The notes: generated from the letters alone by a model not told the origin. A stretch of 40,810 bases of DNA from a virus (IMGVR_UViG_3300031952_000045:1-40810); one strand, 5' to 3'. Positions 22,937-30,735 are shown, counted from the stretch's first letter. A program made the numbers and translations.

Positions 22937-23860
22937 TCATTTACTTACCTCAAAAATGTAAGATTCATTTGACATACAATCAACACACGATGGAATTTCA
23001 AAATTATTATTTAATAATTTTTTTCTAATAACATTCATGGCTTCATTTTTCCAAATTTTTTTAATAGATTTTTTTTTAATATTTCCAACCTTATATTTTC
23101 CGAACCAATCCGCACAACACGCATAAACCGAACCGTTCCACGCAATTGTAAGTCTCTGCCACGGGAAATAACAATTTTTCCTACCTACAATTTTTCGTCC
23201 GTCCAATAAAATTTCCTTATTTGTGCTTCTATCTGCGCAATTCGTAATTCTTATTTCGTCAGCGTAATTTTTCCAGTATTCCATAAAATAATCAACCTCG
23301 GATTCATTATAGGAATTTTTAACCATTTGTATCTTTATTTTACAATTACTTTTTTCCAAATTTCGTGTTGTGTAAAAATTATTTATATTATGTAATAATT
23401 TTTGTAAATTTGCTCCGCGGGCTTTTTTGTATGATGTATTCGTCATTCCATCTACAGAAAAAATGATCTTATCAAGACCGGATTCAATTAAATTTTTAGA
23501 AAAATCGGTATCCAGCAATAAACCATTAGTATTTATGGCAACCTCCAATATGCCAAGATTTTTTGCAAATTTGATTATGTCGGGTAATCTTTTATATAAA
23601 GTAGGCTCACCGCGCCAATTAAATTTTATCGAACTAACACCGATTGTGGCGGCTTCAATAATAATTTGCTCCGCAAGATCATACCTCATGTTGCCTATAC
23701 TGAAATTTTTTTCTTTATTTGAATGTACACACATTTTGCATTTTAAATTGCAATTATTGGTTAATTCTACGTCTAAGTGCGTAGGACAACCTGAAATTAT
23801 ATTTAGTTTTGGAAAATAATTCCACTTAAAACGATAAATTAAATATTTTATTTTATTCAT
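22937..23860 (-). CDS. Radical SAM / SPASM enzyme
   Basis: A 307-residue protein with the radical SAM cluster motif CNLKCKMC (Cys37, 41, 44) after LDVELTNN, and a C-terminal SPASM region with Cys-rich VYACCADWFGKY and CVDC. Radical SAM/SPASM enzymes modify peptides or sugars through auxiliary Fe-S clusters. The internal RGEPTLY-type block is conserved in the family. Its target is unknown; a neighbouring short Cys-rich protein overlaps its start (ATGA). Its 3' end is followed by the phosphoesterase relic. Confidence 0.87.
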   Translation of the reverse strand: MNKIKYLIYRFKWNYFPKLNIISGCPTHLDVELTNNCNLKCKMCVHSNKEKNFSIGNMRYDLAEQIIIEAATIGVSSIKFNWRGEPTLYKRLPDIIKFAKNLGILEVAINTNGLLLDTDFSKNLIESGLDKIIFSVDGMTNTSYKKARGANLQKLLHNINNFYTTRNLEKSNCKIKIQMVKNSYNESEVDYFMEYWKNYADEIRITNCADRSTNKEILLDGRKIVGRKNCYFPWQRLTIAWNGSVYACCADWFGKYKVGNIKKKSIKKIWKNEAMNVIRKKLLNNNFEIPSCVDCMSNESYIFEVSK

Positions 23861-24261
23861 TTATTACCTTCTATTTTTTTTATTAAATTATCATAAAATT
23901 TATCATCCATTATATCGTAAATTCTTTTACCTGGTTTTGATCTCCAATTTGACACCTTATTCCACACACTATCAGTCGATAAACATTCACCATGATTTTT
24001 TGCATATTCACACCTATGACAATTAAATTTATCCGGTGATAAATATTTAATGCAATATGGACAAACCACCCAACCCATACCAAATACATATTTTTGTGTT
24101 ACATGGTCAAGTATTTTCAAATATATGTTTTTACAATCTTTTTCAGACCAACTCAAAATATCATTTTTGTCTTTTTCATTAAAATATATTATTCCAGTAT
24201 GTTTTTTTATTATCTTATTCTTTTCCTGCATAAACTTAATTATTTTTTCTTTATATGTCAC
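23857..24261 (-). CDS. Cys-rich protein next to the radical SAM gene
   Basis: A 134-residue protein with CPYC near residue 67, CHRCEY near 80 and a further Cys, giving a zinc- or iron-binding layout. The N-terminal half is charged and helical. It starts and ends with four-base overlaps with its neighbours. It could be a substrate or partner of the radical SAM enzyme, judged only by adjacency. Confidence 0.65.
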   Translation of the reverse strand: MTYKEKIIKFMQEKNKIIKKHTGIIYFNEKDKNDILSWSEKDCKNIYLKILDHVTQKYVFGMGWVVCPYCIKYLSPDKFNCHRCEYAKNHGECLSTDSVWNKVSNWRSKPGKRIYDIMDDKFYDNLIKKIEGNK

Positions 24262-24476
24262 AATTCACCCCACAAAATATTATTATTTAATAATAATCCA
24301 ACCTGACCATTAAATTCACACTTAATTTTATGTGTCAAGCAAATTATTTCTTTTTCTGAATTTTTTATCAATTCCATTTCACGCTTGGTGTATTTACATT
24401 TTTCAAATATTGCATTGTAATTTTCATCTATATAAAATTTTTCATTTAATATTTTTGAATATATTTCTTTTTTCAT
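24258..24476 (-). CDS. Small hypothetical protein
   Basis: A 72-residue charged protein with two Cys residues in its middle and C-terminal parts. ATGA overlaps link it to both neighbours. No family is recognised. Confidence 0.6.
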   Translation of the reverse strand: MKKEIYSKILNEKFYIDENYNAIFEKCKYTKREMELIKNSEKEIICLTHKIKCEFNGQVGLLLNNNILWGEL

Positions 24477-25150
24477 TTTCCATCAATTTCTATAGCTTCA
24501 TTAGCTAATTTTATAAAATCTATTTCTTTATTTGAACGATAAGCAGCAGCAGCAGCATAAGCAGCAGCAGCAGCAGAAGCAGCATAAGCAGCATAAGCAG
24601 CATTAGCAGCATTAGCAGCAGCATTAGCAGCAGCAGAAGCAGCATTAGCAGCATAAGCAGCAGTATTAGCAGCAGCATAAGCAGCATCAGCAGCATAAGC
24701 AGCATCTATTTTTCCGGTCTTCAAATATTTCTTTGCTGCTTCTATTGCATTACGTGGTCTAGCATCTTCTGGATATTTTTCATTCCAAATCGGTAGTACT
24801 GCTTCCGCACATAATATCGCAAATCGTATATATACTCGCTTCCTAGTTTCTTCATCTTTATACCATGCCGGTGTTTTCAACTTCTTTATCGGTGTTAACT
24901 CAAATACTCCAACCTTATCCCAATCTTCAACCACCACTTTGCCTTTGCACTCGTATATATTGGGATTGTCTATATTAGCGTGACGCGGATTCATCAGTAA
25001 TCCGAAATTCAAATCTTTGTACGCATGGATTACGTCTCCACTGCAAAGTTCTGGATTGCTACATTTTCGTACAATATTTTTATTTCCTATTTTCCATTTC
25101 ATATTGTTTTTTGTAGTGTTGTCTTTCTCTGTTAATTTATATAGTTTCAT
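24473..25150 (-). CDS. Phage protein with DUF7666-like N-terminus and Ala-rich repeat tail
   Basis: A 225-residue protein. Residues 1-110 follow a pattern common in phage proteins: MKLYKLTE start, SGDVIHAYKDLNFGLLMNP (19 residues, about 37-55) and a mid ILCAEAVLP segment. Residues about 149-205 are almost only Ala with regularly placed Tyr, Asn and Ser. The DNA there is a low-complexity run based on GCA/TGC triplets. Such tails probably form long helices and vary in length between strains. Function is unknown. Confidence 0.65.
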   Translation of the reverse strand: MKLYKLTEKDNTTKNNMKWKIGNKNIVRKCSNPELCSGDVIHAYKDLNFGLLMNPRHANIDNPNIYECKGKVVVEDWDKVGVFELTPIKKLKTPAWYKDEETRKRVYIRFAILCAEAVLPIWNEKYPEDARPRNAIEAAKKYLKTGKIDAAYAADAAYAAANTAAYAANAASAAANAAANAANAAYAAYAASAAAAAYAAAAAYRSNKEIDFIKLANEAIEIDGK

Positions 25151-25193
25151 TTCTTACCTCAATTATTATAAAAAATTTTACAATCATTTTTAT

Positions 25194-25316
25194 TCATTCA
25201 TTTACCTCAATTTTAGCTCCACATTTTCGACAAATTATATATTTAGATGGCTTATTAAATAAATCCATTTCATACACAACCACATAACCGCATTTACAAT
25301 AATATCGATATGTCAT
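25194..25316 (-). CDS. 40-residue zinc-ribbon peptide
   Basis: A short frame with CKC near residue 7 and CRKCG near 30, a simple zinc ribbon. Its ATG overlaps the TGA of the 187-residue gene (ATGA), indicating coupled translation. No specific role is evident. Confidence 0.6.
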   Translation of the reverse strand: MTYRYYCKCGYVVVYEMDLFNKPSKYIICRKCGAKIEVNE

Positions 25317-25876
25317 ATTAGTCCTTGCTTTTTCAAAAACTCTGTTTGTTCAACTAGTTCCGACTCGTTCCAATCATACCTACTGCAAACATCGTAAAAA
25401 TTTTTCAAACTTGCATCATCCGTTATTTTAGAAATCATTGCTAGGGCAATTTTTTGGTTACCCCTATATTTTTCTTTTTGTTTTTGTGATGTATTATTAG
25501 AATTATTATCTTTTTTTGCCTTTACAATTTCCTCTTTGGAACAGAATCCATTATTGTATCCTGCATTATCCAGAGCCCTTCCTACTGCGCTTTCCTCTGC
25601 ATTTTCACACCAGCTAGAATAGTTAACGCTTTCATATTCACTTCCGGAACGACTCACCAGCTTTTCTGTTTCTCTTATTTCAAGAGCGTTTCCGGATGCA
25701 AAAATTAAATTTTTTTCCTGATCTTCTTTATTCTTGTATATATTACAACAAAATAAAGCGTATTCAAGAATATTTTCGTTTTGCAATTTAACAAGAATGC
25801 GCCCGTCTGGATAATCTACATAAAATCTTTTTTTTCTAGATTTAACATTTTCATAATTTTCTAAATTAAAACTCAT
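25313..25876 (-). CDS. Putative ssDNA-annealing / recombination-associated protein
   Basis: A 187-residue protein. The segment WCENAEESAVGRALDNAGY (residues about 89-107) matches the ETSAxGRAL-type signature of a broad set of phage proteins linked with ERF/Sak-like annealing or ssDNA binding. A Lys/Asn/Gln-rich linker and a helical C-terminal domain follow. Such genes usually sit in early replication blocks, as here. A general ssDNA-binding role is the cautious call. Confidence 0.6.
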   Translation of the reverse strand: MSFNLENYENVKSRKKRFYVDYPDGRILVKLQNENILEYALFCCNIYKNKEDQEKNLIFASGNALEIRETEKLVSRSGSEYESVNYSSWCENAEESAVGRALDNAGYNNGFCSKEEIVKAKKDNNSNNTSQKQKEKYRGNQKIALAMISKITDDASLKNFYDVCSRYDWNESELVEQTEFLKKQGLI

Positions 25877-25917
25877 CTTACTTACCTTTCTTTAAATTTT
25901 TAATATATTCATTCATT

Positions 25918-26157
25918 TTAATATTCAATAAATCCAAGGATTTGTCGGATAGAGAATACAATTATACTCTTTTTAAACATCTTCTTTTTTAAATTATATA
26001 TGTCCTTATTTATAATTCTATCTTCAAATGTTAAAAAAGTACAACCCCACATTATAAAAAGTAAAACTATTACTGCAATAGACATACCATAGAAAATATA
26101 ACAAAGTGTAATTATATCGTCTAGTTTTGTAATTAAATATAAAAAACCTGTACTCAT
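25918..26157 (-). CDS. Membrane protein
   Basis: A 79-residue protein with hydrophobic spans at about residues 17-42 and possibly at the N-terminus, and a Lys-rich C-terminal cytoplasmic part. A GAGGTTATAAT site precedes the ATG. No family is recognised. Confidence 0.6.
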   Translation of the reverse strand: MSTGFLYLITKLDDIITLCYIFYGMSIAVIVLLFIMWGCTFLTFEDRIINKDIYNLKKKMFKKSIIVFSIRQILGFIEY

Positions 26158-26178
26158 ATTATAACCTCTTTTTATTTA

Positions 26179-26364
26179 TTATTTAAAAAATGCACAATAT
26201 TTACAACGAAATTCCAACCAAGAATAACCAATCAACATTGTTTTCGTTTCTCTTATTTCGTTTTCAAAAAAATCCGCCCAAATTTGCTCTAAAATTTCCT
26301 CTACTTCTATTTCCATTTTACAATCATCATCATAAAATCTTTTACATTCCTCGCATGTTTTCAT
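26179..26364 (-). CDS. Small Cys-rich acidic protein
   Basis: A 61-residue acidic protein with CEEC at residues 4-7 and CKYC near the end, probably a metal-binding pair across a helical middle. ATGA overlap with the upstream gene indicates coupled translation. Unknown function. Confidence 0.6.
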   Translation of the reverse strand: MKTCEECKRFYDDDCKMEIEVEEILEQIWADFFENEIRETKTMLIGYSWLEFRCKYCAFFK

Positions 26365-26546
26365 GTTTCCTCTACTTCTTCTATTTTTTTATATAATTTT
26401 TTGCAATTTGATGAATTATAACATTTTTTTGTTTCTTTATATCCCTGCGCACCACATTGACGTAAATCATAATTTACATCTATATTGAAATTAAAACTAA
26501 CCTCAACTAGATTAGAACACAATGTACAATTTGGTATTTCCTTCAT
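26361..26546 (-). CDS. Small Cys-rich protein, first gene after a promoter
   Basis: A 61-residue protein with CTLC (7-10) and further Cys at about 31, 42 and 48. It is the first gene after the 26564-26592 promoter and is coupled to another small Cys protein. The pair may bind zinc. Function unknown. Confidence 0.6.
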   Translation of the reverse strand: MKEIPNCTLCSNLVEVSFNFNIDVNYDLRQCGAQGYKETKKCYNSSNCKKLYKKIEEVEET

Positions 26547-26563
26547 GCTTCAACCTCACGGTT

Positions 26564-26592
26564 AATATAATAAATTATAATTAAAATGTCAA
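26564..26592 (-). promoter_or_regulatory. Sigma-70-type promoter behind the epimerase gene
   Basis: On the minus strand TTGACA (26592-26587), 17-base AT spacer, TATATT (26569-26564). The -35 overlaps the end of the epimerase gene, so downstream genes from 26546 leftward can be expressed apart from the sugar cassette. Confidence 0.75.
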
Positions 26593-27470
26593 TCATTTTT
26601 TATAATTTCAACTATTTTTAATTTATTCAGATAGTCTTCATATATTTTAGTCATTCCATCATAAAATGTAATTAGTGGATACCAGTTTAATAATTTAGAT
26701 GCCTTACATATACTTATTTTTTCACTTTTAATTTGACCGTATCTGTCACCCATATGAACATATTTACAATTCAAATGTGTTAATTCCTTTACTATATTTA
26801 TAACATCCCACACAGAAATTTCTTCATCACCACATATATTTATTATTTCATTACAGTCAACATTTTGCAAATAATTAACTGACTTGATTAAACCATTAAC
26901 AAGATCATCTATGTAAATTAAATTTCTAGTTTGTTTTCCATCACCATGTATGTGTATGGTTTTGTTGTTAATAATTTTTTCAAATGCAATGGCAGTAAAA
27001 AGATTATCTCTTTGTCCTATTCCGTATGTAGTACCAATTCTTGCAATTATATAATTTAACCCAACCATACCCTTAATTATATATTCACCCGCCATTTTTG
27101 AGCACGCATAAACCTCTTTTGTGTTTGGATAACTTTCTTCATTTTCGATTTTATCATAAGAATTTCCATACACGCAGCATGTGGAAATAAATAATAATTT
27201 CTTATTGTATTTGGCACAATATTTTGCTATGTTATATGTTCCACGAATATTTACCTCAAAATTCTTATCATTATCTTTTGCTGAATCATTTAAATCCGCA
27301 ATAGCGGCCATGTGTACTACAATGTTAGATTTTTTTATGGATTTTTTTAAATTTTCTTCATCTAGAATATCATCAGGAAAATCATAATTTATTATCTTGT
27401 AATTATCTTTTAATTTTTCACAAAATGCTTTTCCAATAAATCCACTTGATCCAGTTACCAATACTTTCAT
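26589..27470 (-). CDS. NAD-dependent sugar epimerase/dehydratase (extended SDR)
   Basis: A 293-residue extended short-chain dehydrogenase. It has GSSGFIG at 7-13 for NAD, STCCVYG at 96-102, and the catalytic YACSK at 121-125. Such enzymes epimerise or dehydrate nucleotide sugars. The start overlaps the NeuB stop (ATGA), placing it in one cassette with NeuB and the NeuA-like gene. It may make a precursor or modify a final sugar; the exact reaction cannot be read from sequence. Confidence 0.87.
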   Translation of the reverse strand: MKVLVTGSSGFIGKAFCEKLKDNYKIINYDFPDDILDEENLKKSIKKSNIVVHMAAIADLNDSAKDNDKNFEVNIRGTYNIAKYCAKYNKKLLFISTCCVYGNSYDKIENEESYPNTKEVYACSKMAGEYIIKGMVGLNYIIARIGTTYGIGQRDNLFTAIAFEKIINNKTIHIHGDGKQTRNLIYIDDLVNGLIKSVNYLQNVDCNEIINICGDEEISVWDVINIVKELTHLNCKYVHMGDRYGQIKSEKISICKASKLLNWYPLITFYDGMTKIYEDYLNKLKIVEIIKND

Positions 27471-28348
27471 ATTTTGGGCCTCACCATTTTAATTTTTTCG
27501 TTTGTAATCGTATCTCCGCAACCTATATCGGTTATGGCAACCATACCCCTGCGCAAATAATCCCTTTTCTCTATTTCGCATAAAAAACATTTTTTTTCTT
27601 TTAAACCCAACATATACGGGATAAATCTTATTTTGTCAACCATTTTTTTAAATTCATCCGTATTTGCAGAAATAAAATGATCGTGAAAAGTTTTTCCGTT
27701 TCTATCTAACGTAAAATGTTTTTCTATTATTTGAGCACCCATCAATACGGCCAATTCACAAGCAAACGTATCATTTGTGTGATCAGAATATCCAATTATA
27801 TTATTTGGAAATTTTTCCCTTAAATATAAAATTGAATTTAAATTAACATCTGTTTGTTGTGTCGGGTATGATGCAATGCAATGCAATATTGATACTGTAT
27901 TGGTTATGCTTCGTCTGTGCACTTCTAACATTCTAACTGCATTTTTTATTTCCAGTATATTACTAGCGGCAGTTGAAATTATTATTTCTCTATCTGTTTG
28001 AGATGCAGCATATAGAAAATTAGAATATATAATGTCACCGCTAGCAATTTTAATAATATTACAATATTTTCTTGCAAATTCCAAAGTTTGAAAACAAAGC
28101 GGTGTTAAAATAAATTCAATGTTACATTTTTTAGCTAAATCATGTAATTCAATAAAATTTTCTTTTGATAATTCAAATTTTTTAGCTAACTTGAATCGTT
28201 CTTTAAAATTTTTATTTATATAATTTTCAGCAATATAACACGTAAACTTAACAGCATCCGCACCTACTTCTTTTGCGGCATAAATCATTTGTTTTGCCGT
28301 TTCAATATTTCCCTCGTGGTTAACACCACATTCTGCTATTATATACAT
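27467..28348 (-). CDS. neuB: NeuB-family nonulosonic acid synthase (short SAF end)
   Basis: A 293-residue PEP-dependent synthase. Motifs: IAECGVNHEGN at 4-14, IASGDI at 101-106, LHCIASYPT at 155-163, IGYSDHT at 185-191, IEKHFT at 208-213, and DHFISA at 223-228. The enzyme condenses PEP with ManNAc or a 2,4-diacetamido sugar to form sialic, legionaminic or pseudaminic acid. The antifreeze-like SAF domain starts near 262 (RDYLRRG) but stops about 30 residues later, whereas family members usually run to about 335-350. The SAF arm normally covers the partner subunit's active site, so loss of its end may alter activity. It is coupled with the epimerase and follows the NeuA-like gene by four bases. 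Confidence 0.9.
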   Translation of the reverse strand: MYIIAECGVNHEGNIETAKQMIYAAKEVGADAVKFTCYIAENYINKNFKERFKLAKKFELSKENFIELHDLAKKCNIEFILTPLCFQTLEFARKYCNIIKIASGDIIYSNFLYAASQTDREIIISTAASNILEIKNAVRMLEVHRRSITNTVSILHCIASYPTQQTDVNLNSILYLREKFPNNIIGYSDHTNDTFACELAVLMGAQIIEKHFTLDRNGKTFHDHFISANTDEFKKMVDKIRFIPYMLGLKEKKCFLCEIEKRDYLRRGMVAITDIGCGDTITNEKIKMVRPKI

Positions 28349-28352
28349 ATTT

Positions 28353-29015
28353 TCACCTCGCTAAAATTTTCATAAATTCAACAAAATCGTCCTCTGAATC
28401 AATGTCCAGTTCTGTATTTTCATTTCTATCAATTTCATAAAAAACAGAATCCTTATTATAAAGTTGATTATTTAAATTTTTAATTTCATCTATTCTAAAA
28501 GCTATAATATAACCGAACCTCTCCCAAAAAATTGGAAAATCTTGTCTATTTACCATGTTCTCGTTAAACCATACTGGATTATAATTTACATCCAACATCC
28601 TAGCGGGAGTCATGCGTCCATTTATTTTTTTAACCGTAATTAAAGATTTAAAATTTTCATTTTCTAAATATTTATATATATCCAAAATGTGCGTACTAGA
28701 CCTAAGCGGAAAAGTTAAGTATAACATCATTACGGTGTCATAATAATCATTCATCCAAGGTGTTTTATAAAAAATATCCTCAAGACATTTTTTTATTTGG
28801 GTTTCTGATTTTGAATACATACTAGACCGAAAAATTATTTTATAATTATTATCAATGGCCATTTTTTTTATATATTCATCATCCGTATATATATAAATAT
28901 CGTGTGGATTTATTTCTGCATTTTTTAATTGGGATACCGAAAATGGAAATAAAAATCTATTTTTGTGATCTAACGTACTGTGTTCTTTGCATGGAATTAA
29001 AAACATTGTTTTCAT
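28353..29015 (-). CDS. CMP-nonulosonic acid cytidylyltransferase-like protein (NeuA family, divergent)
   Basis: A 220-residue protein with the NeuA layout: LYLTFPLRSSTHI at 98-110 (the family's LQPTSPLR block), NRQDFP at 156-161, and DIDSEDDF at 204-211. These enzymes activate sialic-type acids with CTP. The N-terminal nucleotide loop is unusual: LIPCKEHSTLDHKNR at 6-20 in place of the common IPARxGSKxxxxKN. Some key contacts may differ. It is directly followed by NeuB. A related N-acylneuraminate cytidylyltransferase is the best call. Confidence 0.75.
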   Translation of the reverse strand: MKTMFLIPCKEHSTLDHKNRFLFPFSVSQLKNAEINPHDIYIYTDDEYIKKMAIDNNYKIIFRSSMYSKSETQIKKCLEDIFYKTPWMNDYYDTVMMLYLTFPLRSSTHILDIYKYLENENFKSLITVKKINGRMTPARMLDVNYNPVWFNENMVNRQDFPIFWERFGYIIAFRIDEIKNLNNQLYNKDSVFYEIDRNENTELDIDSEDDFVEFMKILAR

Positions 29016-29019
29016 TCGC

Positions 29020-29427
29020 TTACCTCAAAAATGGATTTTTTTTAGCACATTCTAATTGTCTTATAGCCAAATCTATATCTGATCTTCTACATTCACCACG
29101 AACTATTGGATCATGTTCATTTTGTTCGTTATTTGTAAATTTAATGTTTTCCAAATATAACGTTGTTTGTTCTATTTCTTCAATATTTTTATATTCACCT
29201 GAATTATATATATCAGATAATTCTTTTAATATTGGATAAAACAAACAAGTTTCTTTTATTTTTTTTATAAACAAATCAATTTTGTTTTCGTTTATATTTT
29301 CCAAACAAAATTTATAAAAACCATCAACACGTGGGTGAACCTTATCACCAAATATTGGAGTTTGATTGTAATACGCAGCCAATTCTAAACTTTTGATATT
29401 AAATAAATTTTCTTTATCATTTATCAT
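29020..29427 (-). CDS. Protein coupled to the replication initiator
   Basis: A 135-residue acidic, helical protein whose ATG overlaps the initiator's TGA. A small gene in this place behind an O-like initiator often encodes a helicase loader or replication partner (as lambda P follows O). No AAA+ motif is present, so that role is only suggested by position. Confidence 0.6.
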   Translation of the reverse strand: MINDKENLFNIKSLELAAYYNQTPIFGDKVHPRVDGFYKFCLENINENKIDLFIKKIKETCLFYPILKELSDIYNSGEYKNIEEIEQTTLYLENIKFTNNEQNEHDPIVRGECRRSDIDLAIRQLECAKKNPFLR

Positions 29428-30254
29428 TTTTTTAAACCCGTATTTTTTAATAATAAATATGCTTTTTCAGTATCACTAATTATTTGCATATTTTTTCTAT
29501 CTTTATTATTTGTAATTTGAAAACTTTCTTTTGGATTACATTCTTTTCCAAATTTCAAATAACCCCTAATAATGAAATCCCAAAAATCCCATCTGTGATT
29601 ATACCAGTATCTTGTTTGATTATTTTTTATTTCACCATAATCATGTATGCAATCAATATAATAATCTATTGTGTTTTCGTCAAGCATTTCTTTATATTTT
29701 TCTTTTATTTTTCCATTTTTTTGAAATATTTGTTTTTCAACTACATTCCACTTGTGACTTGTTAAATTGGAATTTAGCCATATTGAAAATAGTTTTTTAA
29801 TTTTATCTATATATATATTATATGTATTATTAACTGTATTATTATATAATGTAATATTATCCTTGACGTTTTCGTCAATAGGGGTATTGATCTTTTCGTC
29901 AATACCCTCTTGATCTTTTTGTTGGGAGGTCTTGACGTTTTCGTCAATAGGGGTATTGATCTTTTCGTCAATGTTAAAATCTATATATATTTTTCTTTCA
30001 ATTATTTGACTTCCATTGTAAGTCATTTCTATTTTTATATAATTATATTTTCTTAGTCTTGAAATCCATCTAGAAACCGTCTCGATAGATACTTCATACA
30101 ATTCTGAAAAATATTTATTTGTTGCCCAACAATAACCCTTTTCGTTACTTAGCGCAGTTAGTTCACCGTATAATAATTTGGCATTAGCGTTTAATCTTTT
30201 ATCATATCTAACGTTTGCCGGTATGATAGCATAATAAGATTTTTTTTCACACAT
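29424..30254 (-). CDS. Replication initiator, O-like, with winged-helix domain
   Basis: A 276-residue protein. Residues about 15-75 form a helix-turn-helix of the type found in phage replisome organisers (LNANAKLLYGELTAL, then YCWATNKYFSELYEVS). Residues 95-131 form a flexible, repeated linker whose DNA holds five palindromic iterons. Residues 140-276 make the C-terminal partner domain. Lambda O has the same layout: origin-binding domain, origin inside the gene, and helicase-loader contact domain. No phage helicase or polymerase is seen, so host enzymes must be recruited. Confidence 0.8.
   Translation of the reverse strand: MCEKKSYYAIIPANVRYDKRLNANAKLLYGELTALSNEKGYCWATNKYFSELYEVSIETVSRWISRLRKYNYIKIEMTYNGSQIIERKIYIDFNIDEKINTPIDENVKTSQQKDQEGIDEKINTPIDENVKDNITLYNNTVNNTYNIYIDKIKKLFSIWLNSNLTSHKWNVVEKQIFQKNGKIKEKYKEMLDENTIDYYIDCIHDYGEIKNNQTRYWYNHRWDFWDFIIRGYLKFGKECNPKESFQITNNKDRKNMQIISDTEKAYLLLKNTGLKK
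29797..29972. other. Predicted replication origin inside the initiator gene
   Basis: Five 16-base near-palindromic units built on TTGAYS-TTTT-CGTCAA start at 29863, 29887, 29910 (degenerate), 29932 and 29956, spaced 22-24 bases. Two pairs form an exact 42-base repeat (29862-29903 and 29931-29972). Next to them, 29797-29860 is almost pure AT with runs of TATATA, a fit for the unwinding region. In the gene direction the order is iterons then AT-rich DNA, as in the lambda origin. Confidence 0.75.
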
Positions 30255-30269
30255 ATATAACCTCTGTAA

Positions 30270-30301
30270 ATAAAAATAAGTCTATGTGAATTACCATAGA
30301 C
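30270..30301 (-). terminator. Intrinsic terminator upstream of the initiator gene
   Basis: On the minus strand GTCTATG and CATAGAC form a perfect seven-pair stem around an eight-base loop, then TTATTTTTA. It lies between the small Cys gene and the initiator, so it likely lowers read-through into replication and sugar genes. Confidence 0.7.
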
Positions 30302-30325
30302 CGTTTAAAAAAATATTTTTATAAA

Positions 30326-30472
30326 TTATAATTGTTGTCTTTCAAATTGTGTTTTTTTATCCCATTTCCAATCTTTACAAATACAATCACCGTAATACTC
30401 ATCCATACAGAATTTATATTTAACACAATTTCCACAACATTTCAAATCATCAACGTTATATTTTTTCATCAT
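30326..30472 (-). CDS. 48-residue Cys-rich protein
   Basis: A short protein with CCGNC (residues 12-16), Cys22, and CIC near residue 31, plus a Trp-rich end. This is a common phage small metal-binding layout. It starts next to the stop of the preceding Cys protein. Unknown function. Confidence 0.6.
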   Translation of the reverse strand: MMKKYNVDDLKCCGNCVKYKFCMDEYYGDCICKDWKWDKKTQFERQQL

Positions 30473-30634
30473 TCACTTTATCCTCCCAGCTTTACAGCAA
30501 TCAAAAAAATCTAATGATAAATATTTTGAATGTAATTTGCAGTCTATGCAAATATATTTATTTTTATAAAAATAACAACCCATACATCTTTTTCCAGAAA
30601 TAAAAGAATGTATTAAATTTAATAATTTTATCAT
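30473..30634 (-). CDS. 53-residue Cys-rich protein
   Basis: A small protein with CMGC (17-20) and CIDC (29-32), then CC near the end. ATG at 30634 is chosen: AGAGGT precedes it and the 30653-30681 promoter reads into it. A longer frame starting at 30670 would overlap the promoter and has no ribosome site. Confidence 0.65.
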   Translation of the reverse strand: MIKLLNLIHSFISGKRCMGCYFYKNKYICIDCKLHSKYLSLDFFDCCKAGRIK

Positions 30635-30652
30635 ATATATACCTCTAATAAC

Positions 30653-30681
30653 AATATATTTTATGTGCATATAAAAGTCAA
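30653..30681 (-). promoter_or_regulatory. Sigma-70-type promoter
   Basis: On the minus strand TTGACT (30681-30676), 17-base spacer, TATATT (30658-30653). It follows a terminator and precedes the 53-residue Cys gene, so it restarts transcription for the Cys genes and, past the next hairpin, the initiator. Confidence 0.75.
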
Positions 30682-30694
30682 ATAGATTTTAATT

Positions 30695-30728
30695 TAAAAA
30701 TAAAAAAACCGGCCATTGTAGACCGGTT
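30695..30728 (-). terminator. Intrinsic terminator
   Basis: On the minus strand AACCGG and CCGGTT form a stem (30728-30723 with 30712-30707) around a ten-base loop, followed by TTTTTATTTTT. It ends the short unit of the 48-residue protein. Confidence 0.8.
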
Positions 30729-30735
30729 GATGTAA

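Noticed and set aside
24520-24705. A 61-residue poly-Leu/Met frame within the Ala-rich gene
   Set aside because: It is a second frame over the same GCA-based repeat, without a start signal.
29862-29972. CRISPR-like or attachment-site repeat in the initiator gene
   Set aside because: Units are palindromic, only 22-24 bases apart, coding, and beside AT-rich DNA, which fits origin iterons; no integrase or cas genes are present.
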